DNA of 15,552 bases from Acidimicrobiales bacterium (GCA_013044465.1 JABEUL010000242.1:1-15552); one strand, 5' to 3'. Positions 7,163 to 15,291 are shown, counted from the first letter of the stretch. Numbers and translations: made by a program. The notes: generated by a model from the sequence alone, not told the origin.

Positions 7163-7300
7163 ATGAGTGTAACTTCAGATAGGGATTTACTTGATGCCGT
7201 GTTAGTGATAAAGGCGGAAATGCTTGCATTCAATCTGGCGGCAACGTGTACAAGGGTGGATTTATCGCTGTTGTCGTTAGGGGTAGTATTGGAGTTCTAA
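7163..7300 (+). CDS. Possible 45-residue small protein
   Basis: An ATG at 7163 is preceded by GAGGAG four bases upstream, one of the better Shine-Dalgarno sequences in the window. The 45-codon frame starts MSVTSDRDLLDAVLVIKAEM and ends with a hydrophobic tail (LSLLSLGVVLEF). An in-frame ATG at 7136 would add nine residues. I recognise no family. The gene lies alone, about 70 bases before the LLM gene on the same strand. It could be a real small protein, a leader ORF, or chance; the ribosome-binding site is the only positive evidence. Confidence 0.3.
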   Translation: MSVTSDRDLLDAVLVIKAEMLAFNLAATCTRVDLSLLSLGVVLEF

Positions 7301-7310
7301 CCATAATGGA

Positions 7311-7347
7311 AGTCAATTGACTGGAAAATATCTGGGGATAGTCAATT
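7311..7347. promoter_or_regulatory. Candidate operator: palindrome plus repeated half-site
   Basis: AGTCAATTGACT at 7311-7322 is a perfect 12-base palindrome. Its half AGTCAATT recurs at 7340-7347, 29 bases further (start to start). The pair ends 21 bases before the GTG of the LLM gene, a usual place for a repressor site, and TTGACT inside the palindrome also resembles a -35 box. The regulator is not in the window. Confidence 0.45.
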
Positions 7348-7368
7348 TTGTAATGGTAGGATAGTTGA

Positions 7369-8343
7369 GTGTCAGCAATAGGTGAAGGATCACAACTTAA
7401 TTCAAATGTTTCAGCTATTGCGGGGGACCGTGTAGCTGTTGGAGAAGTTGGATTAATGTTGCCGACGTTCCTGCAGTATCGAGATAGCATTAACTCTTTT
7501 GATGAAATCGCTTTATTTGCTAGATTGGCTGAGGAAAGTGGAGCGTCATGTCTATGGGCACTTGATCACATACTTTGGCCCATACCGGTTTTCGAAGCTA
7601 TCGATTCGCTCATCTTGGCAGCTAGTGCGACCAAAAATATTTCTGTTGGCACTTGCGTAATGCAGCTTCCACTTAGATCCGAGATTATTGTTGCGAAGCA
7701 GTTTGCGACGCTTGGTGCAGCAAGTGGACGAGTTCCCATCTTAGGCGTAGGGATAGGAAGTCACCCTAGAGAGTATGAGTTGCTTGGGGTTGACTATAAA
7801 ATGCGAGGCGAGAGATTCAATCGGCAACTCGAAAGATTGATTGAGTTGAGGGAGATGAACTTTTTAACCACAACAAAAAGCAATATGTCCGATGATCAAT
7901 ATTGTTTTCAGCCGCCATTCAATTCACCCATTTGGATTGGAGGCCGTGGGTTTAAGTCGTTGGAGCGTGCAGCATCATATGGCGATGGATGGATCCCTCA
8001 CTCTATGAGTCAAAAGACTTATGTTGGAAAGATCCAAATATTAAAAGAAATGCTTTCACAAAGGGGGCGTGACATATCCGAGGTTAAGAAAGGTATAGCG
8101 ATCTACGGCAACATTACCAAAAGTTCTTCGCAAGCTGCTGAAGCCATTGCATGGGCGAGTTCTTTATTTAGAATTGACCAGAGTGTCCTTGGAAAGTATG
8201 TATTTACGGGGAGTGCATCTCAGTTCGCCGAACTCATATTTTCTTGGGGGGAACTGGGAGTTGATCATATTATGGTAGGGATTGCCTCCGATAATCCTAA
8301 TAGGAGTATGGAGTTATTAATGGACAAGGTATGCAGCCGTTGA
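7369..8343 (+). CDS. LLM-class (luciferase-like) oxidoreductase, probably F420-dependent
   Basis: The luciferase-like superfamily is built on a TIM barrel and uses FMN or coenzyme F420. In this 324-residue protein the barrel begins at about residue 26 (EVGLMLPTF). Family-like landmarks follow: ESGASCLWALDHI (56-68), ISVGTCVMQLPLRSE (91-105), AKQFATL, LGVGIGSHPREYELLGVD (125-142) with RGERF after it, PIWIGGRG and ASYGDGWIPH. The wording is typical of actinobacterial F420-dependent members, but cofactor choice cannot be proved from sequence. The first 25 residues are poorly conserved in kind; the GTG at 7369 is favoured because GGTAGGA lies about 8 bases upstream and no better start exists before residue 30. 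It is followed at short distance by the thiolase-like gene, suggesting shared acyl-CoA or lipid metabolism. Substrate unknown. Confidence 0.85.
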   Translation: MSAIGEGSQLNSNVSAIAGDRVAVGEVGLMLPTFLQYRDSINSFDEIALFARLAEESGASCLWALDHILWPIPVFEAIDSLILAASATKNISVGTCVMQLPLRSEIIVAKQFATLGAASGRVPILGVGIGSHPREYELLGVDYKMRGERFNRQLERLIELREMNFLTTTKSNMSDDQYCFQPPFNSPIWIGGRGFKSLERAASYGDGWIPHSMSQKTYVGKIQILKEMLSQRGRDISEVKKGIAIYGNITKSSSQAAEAIAWASSLFRIDQSVLGKYVFTGSASQFAELIFSWGELGVDHIMVGIASDNPNRSMELLMDKVCSR

Positions 8344-8430
8344 CACTTCTGCTTTTTGAAGGGTTTTTACCAAAATAGAATGACTGCCAAGCGCACTTTT
8401 GGCGTGAGGGGCGGAACTGAGACTAAAATA

Positions 8431-9606
8431 ATGGATGGTATGGCTAAAATTCGCATTATTGGAGTTGGTATTTCTTCTATGAGGCGAAGGGATTTGTCAA
8501 TTGAAGATATGGTTTCGCAAGTGTGCCGTGATGCCGTGGTCGATGCTGGCATTGAAATGGATCAGATTGGACATATCTTTGTTTCAAATATGGCTGGTGG
8601 AGTTTTAAATGACCAGGAGTCCATTAGAGGTCAGACCTTTATGCGTGGTTTAGGATTGGGCGCGACGTCAATATTTAACTGCGAGAATGGATGTGCCAGT
8701 GGTGCTTCGGCATTTGCACTTGGCGTAATGGCTGCCAAACTTGACGACAAGCCAATTTTGATATTGGGATTTGAAAAAATGTATGGTTTTGAACCTAAGG
8801 ACGTTCGTGAAGCAATCGAACATGGAATGCCTTATGACCAAAGGCATAATATTCGTAATATGTTGATTGCTGAAAATATGGATCCGAGTATTGCAATGTT
8901 CTGCAATGCAAAATGGGCGAACAAGCAGATGCAGGAAAAAGGTACCACAATTGAGCACTTTGCGGCAGCTGCAGTAAAGGCTCGGAGATGTGCTTCTAGG
9001 ACTGACTACGCAAAATTTAGCGAACCAGTCACTATGGAGGAAGTGCTCAATTCTAAAGTGATTCATTTACCATTAACTCGGTTAATGTGTTCTTCGTATA
9101 CTGATGGGGCGGCTGCAATTTTAATTTCGTCCAGCAATAAATTTACTGGGCCAGAGGTTATTGGTTCTAAAGTCGTCGGCGGTTTCGGAGACAAAGAGTC
9201 CCACATGCATTTGAAAACAATAGCTCAGAGTTTTTGGGAAGAAACCGGGATTTCTCCAGACCAAGTAGACGTAGCTGAAGTACATGACGCTACAAGCCCA
9301 GAAGAGTTGTGGGCAATAGAATCCCTGGGACTTGTTGGAGAAGGGGAAGCAGGTGACTTGACAGTTCGAGGCGAAACTGATCTTTTGGGGTCTCATGTCT
9401 ATGTAAACCCAAGTGGTGGACTAGTAGGGAGAGGGCACCCACTTGGCGCAACTGGACTAGTTCAAATTGCTGAACTTTCACTTCACTTGACGGGGAAAGC
9501 ACCTGGTAGGCAAAGGGAGCGGAGCCTTTTAGCGTTGGCATCGAATTCCGGCGGGATAATCCACGATGATGTGGCGACTTTTGTGCTTCATCTCCTCAAA
9601 GCTTAA
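8431..9606 (+). CDS. Thiolase-superfamily protein (SCP2-thiolase / lipid-transfer type)
   Basis: Thiolases cleave or form beta-ketoacyl-CoA through a nucleophilic cysteine. From the ATG at 8431 the protein has 391 residues, the usual length. Motifs: ENGCASGASA with nucleophile C88, EVHDATSPEEL with H285, and NPSGGLVGRGHPLGATG with H336. The second (acid/base) cysteine is absent both at the classical C-terminal CxG site, which reads SNSGG, and in the HDCF motif of SCP2-type enzymes, which reads HDAT. This could mean a non-standard reaction such as decarboxylative condensation or an aldolase-like step. The frame is open upstream to TTG 8356 and ATG 8380, and ATG 8440 is also possible; 8431 or 8440 best fits the family's N-terminus. 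It lies on the same strand as the LLM gene, with no other partner visible. Confidence 0.87.
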   Translation: MDGMAKIRIIGVGISSMRRRDLSIEDMVSQVCRDAVVDAGIEMDQIGHIFVSNMAGGVLNDQESIRGQTFMRGLGLGATSIFNCENGCASGASAFALGVMAAKLDDKPILILGFEKMYGFEPKDVREAIEHGMPYDQRHNIRNMLIAENMDPSIAMFCNAKWANKQMQEKGTTIEHFAAAAVKARRCASRTDYAKFSEPVTMEEVLNSKVIHLPLTRLMCSSYTDGAAAILISSSNKFTGPEVIGSKVVGGFGDKESHMHLKTIAQSFWEETGISPDQVDVAEVHDATSPEELWAIESLGLVGEGEAGDLTVRGETDLLGSHVYVNPSGGLVGRGHPLGATGLVQIAELSLHLTGKAPGRQRERSLLALASNSGGIIHDDVATFVLHLLKA

Positions 9607-9778
9607 GTTTTTTTAAGATGCGTTATGTATAGTGAGTTCGAAAACGATTAAATTAATGAAAGATCGTTCAAATGCAAAGTGCTTGTGTAGTTTTGACGAG
9701 GTAAATCGTTTTAAAGCCATGTTTAAAACTGGTGGAATGACAAATCTGGCTCCAAGTTTTCTGCTACTTTGGCATAGG

Positions 9779-10603
9779 ATGATGTACTCTAGGTCAAAAT
9801 ACTCTCTTTTCAAATGTTTAGTGGTAGGAGCTGTTGCCTTAGTAGTTTCATCCTGCGGCTCTTCTTCTACAAGTCCACAGGTAAGTTTTGGTAAATCAAA
9901 GCTGGGTCAACTTGGGCCGCAAACACCCGTCCAGAAAGAAATTGCCAGTTTTTTAATCCCTACCAGCTACTTTCAAAAAAAGGGATTTACTCCTCTTTAT
10001 GGTGGCTACTCATTTGGCGTGACAGCAAAGATGAGGAGCCAACTTGAAAGTTGTATTGGATCTAAATTTACCGGCTTTATAGACCAATTTAGCGAACCTT
10101 ACTATTTTGTAAATAAATATCCACCAAGCTTGAGTAGTGGGCCCAATCCGGTTAGAGATGCAGTTACCTCAGAGGCTTGGATTTTTGACACGCCTACTGA
10201 TGCATCTCAAACGATGAAATACTTTTTGACCAGTAAGGGTGCTACGTGTATGGCGCAGGAAATACTTGTTTATGACCAAATAAACATAGGATGGGATTGG
10301 CGAGTAAGTAGTGACTCAGCTACTCCAGAACCAACTTTGGGAAGTGGTGGAGTTTATATTGCCGTTGACGGTATTGTGTACGCGGGCAATAGCCCGTGGG
10401 TTGGAATTGACTATGAGTTGCATATTTTTGTATATGATCGTGCAATTATGATGATCTGGGCAGTAGGTGGGAACGATGTTCAGAAATATCTTCCACTTGT
10501 TTCGTATGCAAAGCAACTACTTAGCAATTATCAGGCCTCAAATTTATCAGCTGGCACAAGTACAACCATTCAATCCGGCGCCACATCAAGTTCGCCTAGC
10601 TGA
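9779..10603 (+). CDS. Putative secreted lipoprotein of unknown function
   Basis: The protein has a basic start (SRSKYSLFK), a hydrophobic stretch (CLVVGAVALVV) and a lipobox VSSC, with the modified cysteine at residue 26 from ATG 9779, followed by GSSSTSP. This is a good type II signal peptide. The mature part has two cysteines (about residues 92 and 157) that could form a disulphide, many aromatic residues, and a Ser/Thr/Gly-rich tail. I recognise no domain. The frame extends back to 9632, but those 49 codons would put the signal peptide in the middle, so ATG 9779 or 9782 is preferred; a TAGG directly upstream is the only ribosome-binding hint. Its 3' end overlaps the converging SEDS gene by 8 bases. 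Confidence 0.75.
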   Translation: MMYSRSKYSLFKCLVVGAVALVVSSCGSSSTSPQVSFGKSKLGQLGPQTPVQKEIASFLIPTSYFQKKGFTPLYGGYSFGVTAKMRSQLESCIGSKFTGFIDQFSEPYYFVNKYPPSLSSGPNPVRDAVTSEAWIFDTPTDASQTMKYFLTSKGATCMAQEILVYDQINIGWDWRVSSDSATPEPTLGSGGVYIAVDGIVYAGNSPWVGIDYELHIFVYDRAIMMIWAVGGNDVQKYLPLVSYAKQLLSNYQASNLSAGTSTTIQSGATSSSPS

Positions 10604-11942
10604 GCAGTTCGACCTGACGCTCGTTTGCCTCAGAGGAGATTCGCATTAAGAGGGCGAGCAATATGTAGTTTGTCACAAGGGAGGAACCACCGTAAGAAAC
10701 CCAGGGAAGGGTAAGTCCAGTTAAAGGAAGTACACGCTCTACTCCAGCTAAGATGAAAAAAGTTTGGAAACCGATGAGTACTGTTAGGCCTGCTGCTACT
10801 AATTTCGCAAATTCGGATCTGGCAGAAATAGCTATTCTTAAGCCAGATCCAATTATCAACATGTATGCGACAAGAATCGCAGTGGTTCCAAACAAACCCA
10901 GTTCTTCGCCAAATGCGGAAAATATAAAGTCCGACTGCGGGACTGCAACGTATAATCCTGTTGCCCCTTGACCGAGTCCACTTCCGCCTATTCCCCCTGT
11001 AGCCAATGCAATAATTCCTTGAATGGGCTGCATGCCGTTGCCAAATGGATCTTTCCAGGGATCAAACCATATTGCCAATCGCTCATTTACTTGGTATAAG
11101 ACATGTGAACCCACATAAGTGCCGATGATAAAAATTACTGCACCCACTAAGACATAGCGGATTCGACCGGTGGCTAGCCAAAGCATGGACATGAATAGAA
11201 CGAACAACAGGAGAGCAAAGCCAACGTCGTGTTCAATTCCCATGGCAGCCAGTGACAAACCCGCAGCTAGAAGTAGTGGCCCAAAGGGTCTGGGGTCAGT
11301 TATTAGTCGATTCCCAACCCGAATTGTTCCCAGGGTCATTAGCTCCCGCTTTTCAATGAAGTATGAAGCAAAAAAAATGACTAAGGCCAGTTTGGCAATC
11401 TCAACGGGTTGAAATGTCACGGCACCAATATGAATCCAAAGGCTTGAACCGTACACAGTTTCTCCAACAAAAGGCATCAAAGGCAAAATAAGTAAAATAC
11501 CTGCGGCAAATGCCATGAGGTATCGATATCGGTCCAAGTCACGGGACCTTTTCACGACGAAAAGTGTTAGGACGTACAGTCCGACACCAATCATGGACCA
11601 GAGAGCCTGATTTGGCCCGTATGGGTGTTTTGCATAAACATCAAGTCGGGCAATCATGACATATCCAAGACCGTTTAAAAGCACCACTAAAGGAAGCAAC
11701 ACACTGTCGGCCTCAGGGGCGAGCCACCTGGTAGCCAAGTGAGCCACAATTGCCAGTCCAATAATCACTCCGAGGAATACTTCCAGGTCAGTAGGTAGTT
11801 TTGACTTAAGTGAGAGGTTGACCAAAATGTAGGCCCCAGTCGTGAGCCCACTTGCCATAAGTATCATTCCCAGCTCGGTCCGACGACGCCATCGGCGCTT
11901 TTTCCGAGTCCTAGTCGGGAGAGGTGTGCCTACAGTTACCAT
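10596..11942 (-). CDS. Second SEDS-family protein (FtsW/RodA type)
   Basis: This is a lipid II polymerase relative in the cytoplasmic membrane. From ATG 11942 it has 448 residues, with a basic cytoplasmic N-terminus (RTRKKRRWRRRTE) and about twelve hydrophobic segments, resembling the longer actinobacterial FtsW/RodA proteins. The extracellular loop keeps FDPWKDPFGNG with the aspartate thought to be catalytic (D298), followed by ALATGGIGGSGLGQG, VPQSDFIFSAFGEELG and a C-terminal LPWVSYGGSS. The frame extends to 12023, but that would overlap ppk by 27 bases, and a TATGAT box at 11969-11964 (minus strand) would start transcription inside it, so 11942 is favoured. No penicillin-binding protein or division gene is adjacent. 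FtsW and RodA roles cannot be told apart here. Confidence 0.9.
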   Translation of the reverse strand: MVTVGTPLPTRTRKKRRWRRRTELGMILMASGLTTGAYILVNLSLKSKLPTDLEVFLGVIIGLAIVAHLATRWLAPEADSVLLPLVVLLNGLGYVMIARLDVYAKHPYGPNQALWSMIGVGLYVLTLFVVKRSRDLDRYRYLMAFAAGILLILPLMPFVGETVYGSSLWIHIGAVTFQPVEIAKLALVIFFASYFIEKRELMTLGTIRVGNRLITDPRPFGPLLLAAGLSLAAMGIEHDVGFALLLFVLFMSMLWLATGRIRYVLVGAVIFIIGTYVGSHVLYQVNERLAIWFDPWKDPFGNGMQPIQGIIALATGGIGGSGLGQGATGLYVAVPQSDFIFSAFGEELGLFGTTAILVAYMLIIGSGLRIAISARSEFAKLVAAGLTVLIGFQTFFILAGVERVLPLTGLTLPWVSYGGSSLVTNYILLALLMRISSEANERQVELLS

Positions 11943-11963
11943 TACTGTTCTAGAGGCTAGCGC

Positions 11964-11969
11964 ATCATA
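11964..11969 (-). promoter_or_regulatory. Possible -10 box of the second SEDS gene
   Basis: On the minus strand this hexamer reads TATGAT, five of six matches to TATAAT, and ends 22 bases before the ATG at 11942. The expected -35 position reads CCAAAA and is a poor match. The 54-base gap also has to serve ppk in the other direction. Confidence 0.3.
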
Positions 11970-11996
11970 GGGTAAAAAAGTGACTATTTTGGCATT

Positions 11997-14060
11997 GTGA
12001 GCATTTCTAATCCCCAAGGTCAACCAAATTTCATTAATCGAGAACTATCTTGGTTGTCTTTTGGCCAACGACTCTTGGATTTAGTTGAAAATGATCGGTT
12101 TCCACTTTTAGAGCGGATCAAATTCATGGCGATATTTGCCACCGGTTTAGACGAGTTTTTCCAGGTCCGGGTGGCGGGATTAAAAGATCAAGTAGCTGCC
12201 GACATAAGGACGAGATCAATAGATGGCATGCGTCCAGCCGAGCAACTAGATGCCATTAGACATACCGTAAGAGATCTCTTAGACAGGCAGGAGAAATTAT
12301 TTTTAGAGAATCTCGTGCCTAGCTTATCGAAGTCGGGAATAATACTTTCTGATTGGTCCTCTTTAGACGATGATGATAGAGATTACTTGGTGGGAGTTTT
12401 TGAAAACACAATTTTCCCAGTACTGACTCCACTAGCTGTGGACCCTAGCCATCCATTCCCTTATATTTCAAATCTTTCGCTCAATTTAGCGGTATTGGTG
12501 GGTGATCCAAAAACTGGGGAGCAGCGTTTTGCAAGGGTAAAAGTTCCTCCATTACTTGACCGCTTTGTGGTGATGCCTGACCAGGAGCGATTTGTTCCCA
12601 TTGAGCAGGTAATTGCATCTCATCTGGGAGTTTTGTTTCCTGACATGGCGGTTTTAGAGCACAATGCTTTTAGGGTAACTAGAAATGCAGATCTGACACT
12701 AGAAGAAGACGAGGCTGATGATCTCTTAGAGGCAGTTGAAATGGAGCTAAGGCGGAGAAGGTTTGGCCGTGCTGTGAGACTTGAAATTCAAGCCGGTACT
12801 TCAAGTGAAGTTGCCACGCTGCTTTTGCGTGAACTAGAAGTGGAGCAAGTTGATGTATATGCGTCTCGTGCCCCTCTTGATTTAGGTGGACTTTGGGCCG
12901 TTTACAACTTAGATAGACCCGATCTTCATCTTCCGTATTTCAAATCAGTACCAGCTGCTCGGTTAGCCAAAGTGGACCCCCACTCACAAGACATCTTTGA
13001 TGCAATTAGGGAAAAAGATATTGTTATCCACCATCCCTATGAGTCCTTCACAACCTCAGTAGAGGCATTTATAACAAGTGCAGCCTCTGATCCTAATGTA
13101 CTGGCCATTAAGCAAACTCTCTATCGAACCTCAGGCGATTCCCCGATAGTTATGGCCTTAATAGCTGCAGCTGAATCGGGGAAGCAGGTAGCGGTTCTGA
13201 TCGAATTGAAAGCACGGTTTGACGAACAGGCAAATATAGGTTGGGCCAGACAGTTGGAGCGGGCTGGAGTTCACGTGGTTTATGGGTTAGTTGGTCTTAA
13301 AACCCACTGTAAATGTGCTCTCGTAGTCAGGCAAGAAAGTGATGGGATCAAGCGCTACTGTCATATAGGTACGGGAAATTACAATTCAAAAACTGCCAGG
13401 CAGTACGAAGATATTGGAATTCTTTCGGCAGATGAGGACTTGGGGGCTGACCTAACCGACCTATTTAATTTTTTGACAGGATACAGCAGGCAACACTCTT
13501 TTAGAAAACTTATTGTTGCCCCAACGGGGTTGCGTAGATACATTGTTGAATCGATTCAAGCAGAAGCAAGCGTAGGGGAGAGCGGGCGAATTATTTTTAA
13601 AGTTAACGGACTCACTGATCCAACGGTAATAGAGGCCCTATATCGGGCTTCAAATGCCGGGGTGAAGATTGATTTAATAGTGAGAAGCATTTGTAGTCTG
13701 GTCCCGGGAGTAGAGGGACTGTCTGAAAATATCAGAGTCAGATCATTGGTGGGAAGGTTCTTGGAACATTCAAGAATCTTTAGATTCGGAGGAATTGGTC
13801 CGCGATCGGCTAGTTACTTGATCGGTTCTGCCGACCTAATGGAAAGAAATCTGGACCGAAGGGTGGAAGCAATCGTGCCGGTAACAGACTCCATTATCAA
13901 AGGTCGTCTCGAAGAGATTTTGGACTTGGATCTAAAAGACGATCAAAATGCATGGGAGCTAAAAGGTGACGGCTCTTGGCATAGGCCTCCAGTGATTAGC
14001 GGATTGGATGAGCAACAGGTTCTCTCTGATTTAGTCAAAGATAGGCTTGAAATTAGTTAG
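11997..14060 (+). CDS. ppk1: Polyphosphate kinase 1
   Basis: PPK1 reversibly transfers the gamma phosphate of ATP to inorganic polyphosphate. The 687 residues match the family length. The N-terminal domain opens with FINRELSWLSFGQRLL (12-27). The middle has ATGLDEFFQVRVAGL and DPSHPFPYISNLSLNLA. The catalytic region has LKTHCK with H437, matching the phosphorylated E. coli His435, then CHIGTGNYN (455-463) and FLEHSRIF with H591, matching His592. R377 and nearby residues in IKQTLYRTSGDS lie in the ATP-binding region. The GTG start at 11997 places the family's conserved N-terminus at residue 12, as expected. The gene is divergent from the second SEDS gene and ends 8 bases from the converging nadA stop, with no obvious terminator between. 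Confidence 0.97.
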   Translation: MSISNPQGQPNFINRELSWLSFGQRLLDLVENDRFPLLERIKFMAIFATGLDEFFQVRVAGLKDQVAADIRTRSIDGMRPAEQLDAIRHTVRDLLDRQEKLFLENLVPSLSKSGIILSDWSSLDDDDRDYLVGVFENTIFPVLTPLAVDPSHPFPYISNLSLNLAVLVGDPKTGEQRFARVKVPPLLDRFVVMPDQERFVPIEQVIASHLGVLFPDMAVLEHNAFRVTRNADLTLEEDEADDLLEAVEMELRRRRFGRAVRLEIQAGTSSEVATLLLRELEVEQVDVYASRAPLDLGGLWAVYNLDRPDLHLPYFKSVPAARLAKVDPHSQDIFDAIREKDIVIHHPYESFTTSVEAFITSAASDPNVLAIKQTLYRTSGDSPIVMALIAAAESGKQVAVLIELKARFDEQANIGWARQLERAGVHVVYGLVGLKTHCKCALVVRQESDGIKRYCHIGTGNYNSKTARQYEDIGILSADEDLGADLTDLFNFLTGYSRQHSFRKLIVAPTGLRRYIVESIQAEASVGESGRIIFKVNGLTDPTVIEALYRASNAGVKIDLIVRSICSLVPGVEGLSENIRVRSLVGRFLEHSRIFRFGGIGPRSASYLIGSADLMERNLDRRVEAIVPVTDSIIKGRLEEILDLDLKDDQNAWELKGDGSWHRPPVISGLDEQQVLSDLVKDRLEIS

Positions 14061-14068
14061 GTGAGTAT

Positions 14069-15163
14069 CTAAACAATTTCAAGCATTCGTTCCAGGGCAA
14101 TCTTGGCCGACTCGGCTATATCTGGCTCTACAACTATTTGATTTCTTACCTTTCCCTCTACTAACCCCTCTAGGATCCAGGCCAAGTGCTTGGCGTCGAT
14201 TCTAAACATGGTGGCACAGGGACATACCAGGGGGTCTAGCGATTCGATGGTCATATCGGGATGCTCCTTTGAAAGGCGGTGCACTAAATGGATCTCGGTT
14301 CCGATGCCAAAGGTTGACCCAGGTGCAGCGGAGGTCACGGCTTTTATTATGGCATCGGTAGAACCGACTACATCTGCCAATTCAACCACTTCATGGGCAC
14401 ATTCTGGGTGCACAATTACAGTTCCCAGAGGGTATTTCACTCGAAAGTCGTCAACATGGCTTGGGGCAAATCGCTGGTGGACCGAGCAGTGGCCTTTCCA
14501 AAGCAGAAAAGTAGAGCTTTTAACTTTCTCTTCATCATGTCCCCCGAAAGTCTTTCTTGGATCCCAAACCAACATGTCCTGTGCTTTGTAACCAAGCTGA
14601 AATGCCGTATTTCGTCCTAAATGTTGGTCTGGGAAGAAAAGTACCTGGTCCCCCCGATCGAGAGCCCACAAGAGGATAGCCTTGGCATTTGACGAGGTGC
14701 ATACCGCACCTCCATGACTGCCAACAAATGATTTAAGGGCTGCAGAAGAGTTCATATAGGTAATGGGAACCACTCTTTCAGTGTCGATAATCCTCGAAAG
14801 ATCCTCCCAAGCCTCCTCCACGGTATCTAAATCTGCCATGTCGGCCATGGAACAACCTGCATTTAAGTCAGGCAGTATCACAGTTTGCTCTTTAGAAGTA
14901 AGAATATCGGCGGCTTCAGCCATGAAGTGTACTCCGCAAAATATGATGTATTCTGCCTTAGTTTGTTCTCCGGCCAGTCTCGATAATGCCAGTGAATCGC
15001 CCCTGGCATCGGCAAAATCCATAACCTCGTCTTGTTGGTAGTGGTGGCCCAGTATAAAGACCTTTTCCCCAAGTTTTGACTTGGCTGCCCTGATTCTGGA
15101 CGCGAGCTCTTGTGGGCTAGCTTGCCTATAGCTCTCAGGTAGCGGAGCTTGTAATCGGAACAT
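14069..15163 (-). CDS. nadA: Quinolinate synthase
   Basis: NadA condenses iminoaspartate with dihydroxyacetone phosphate to quinolinate, a [4Fe-4S]-dependent step in de novo NAD synthesis. Counting from the upstream GTG at 15169 (366 residues), visible elements are ILGHHYQQDEVMDFAD (39-54), FCGVHFMAEAADIL, NAGCSMADM with C106, TYMNSSAALK (137-146), KGHCSVH with C228, HPEC with C257, GSTFGIGTEIHLVHRL and VCPCATMFRI with C316 and C318. By recall of the long (B. subtilis type) form, C106, C228 and one of C316/C318 would hold the cluster. The ATG at 15163 is preferred over the GTG because AAGGAA lies about 8 bases upstream of it. nadB and nadC are not in the window. Confidence 0.96.
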   Translation of the reverse strand: MFRLQAPLPESYRQASPQELASRIRAAKSKLGEKVFILGHHYQQDEVMDFADARGDSLALSRLAGEQTKAEYIIFCGVHFMAEAADILTSKEQTVILPDLNAGCSMADMADLDTVEEAWEDLSRIIDTERVVPITYMNSSAALKSFVGSHGGAVCTSSNAKAILLWALDRGDQVLFFPDQHLGRNTAFQLGYKAQDMLVWDPRKTFGGHDEEKVKSSTFLLWKGHCSVHQRFAPSHVDDFRVKYPLGTVIVHPECAHEVVELADVVGSTDAIIKAVTSAAPGSTFGIGTEIHLVHRLSKEHPDMTIESLDPLVCPCATMFRIDAKHLAWILEGLVEGKVRNQIVVEPDIAESAKIALERMLEIV

Positions 15164-15200
15164 TTTCACTTTCCTTTATTTAGCTAAGGTCTCGGATGAC

Positions 15201-15241
15201 CGGCAGGATAGCCTGGATATTCCTGCGGGGATGGCGGTCCC
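15201..15241. repeat. Two inverted repeats between nadA and uvrC
   Basis: GCAGGA (15203-15208) is complementary to TCCTGC (15221-15226), and GGGA (15228-15231) to TCCC (15238-15241). They sit in the 128-base divergent gap between nadA and uvrC. This GC-rich patch could form hairpins in either leader or hold regulator sites. I recognise no known NAD riboswitch or NAD-repressor motif. Confidence 0.3.
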
Positions 15242-15291
15242 GAAACCGATGGTGCCTTATGACCCAGGCCGGCATATTACATTTTAATTAA

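Larger units (their letters stand above)
6808..7368. other. Long intergenic region before the LLM oxidoreductase gene
   Basis: These 561 bases carry no recognisable gene. Open frames on the minus strand here (for example 6927-7229) have no family motifs, no ribosome-binding site and unlikely composition. What can be seen is a stem-loop at 6932-6950, a possible small ORF at 7163-7300 with a strong Shine-Dalgarno, and a palindrome plus repeated half-site at 7311-7347 just before the next gene. Confidence 0.6.

Noticed and set aside
6927..7229. 100-codon minus-strand ORF in the long intergenic region
   Set aside because: No Shine-Dalgarno, no recognisable motif and an unlikely composition rich in His, Pro and Ser; overlaps a stem-loop.
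7230..7490. 86-codon minus-strand ORF
   Set aside because: Runs into the start of the LLM gene in antisense and has no motif or ribosome-binding site.
9602..9617. CTTAA / TTAAG hairpin with a T run at the thiolase-like gene stop
   Set aside because: Stem is only five mostly A-T pairs and overlaps the stop codon; too weak to call a terminator.
9632..9778. 49-codon N-terminal extension of the lipoprotein
   Set aside because: It would bury the signal peptide and lipobox in the middle of the protein.
11943..12023. 27-codon N-terminal extension of the second SEDS protein
   Set aside because: It would overlap the ppk1 start, and a promoter-like box lies inside it; the family does not need the extra residues.
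14190..14591. 133-codon plus-strand ORF
   Set aside because: Lies wholly antisense to the well-supported nadA and looks like a shadow frame.
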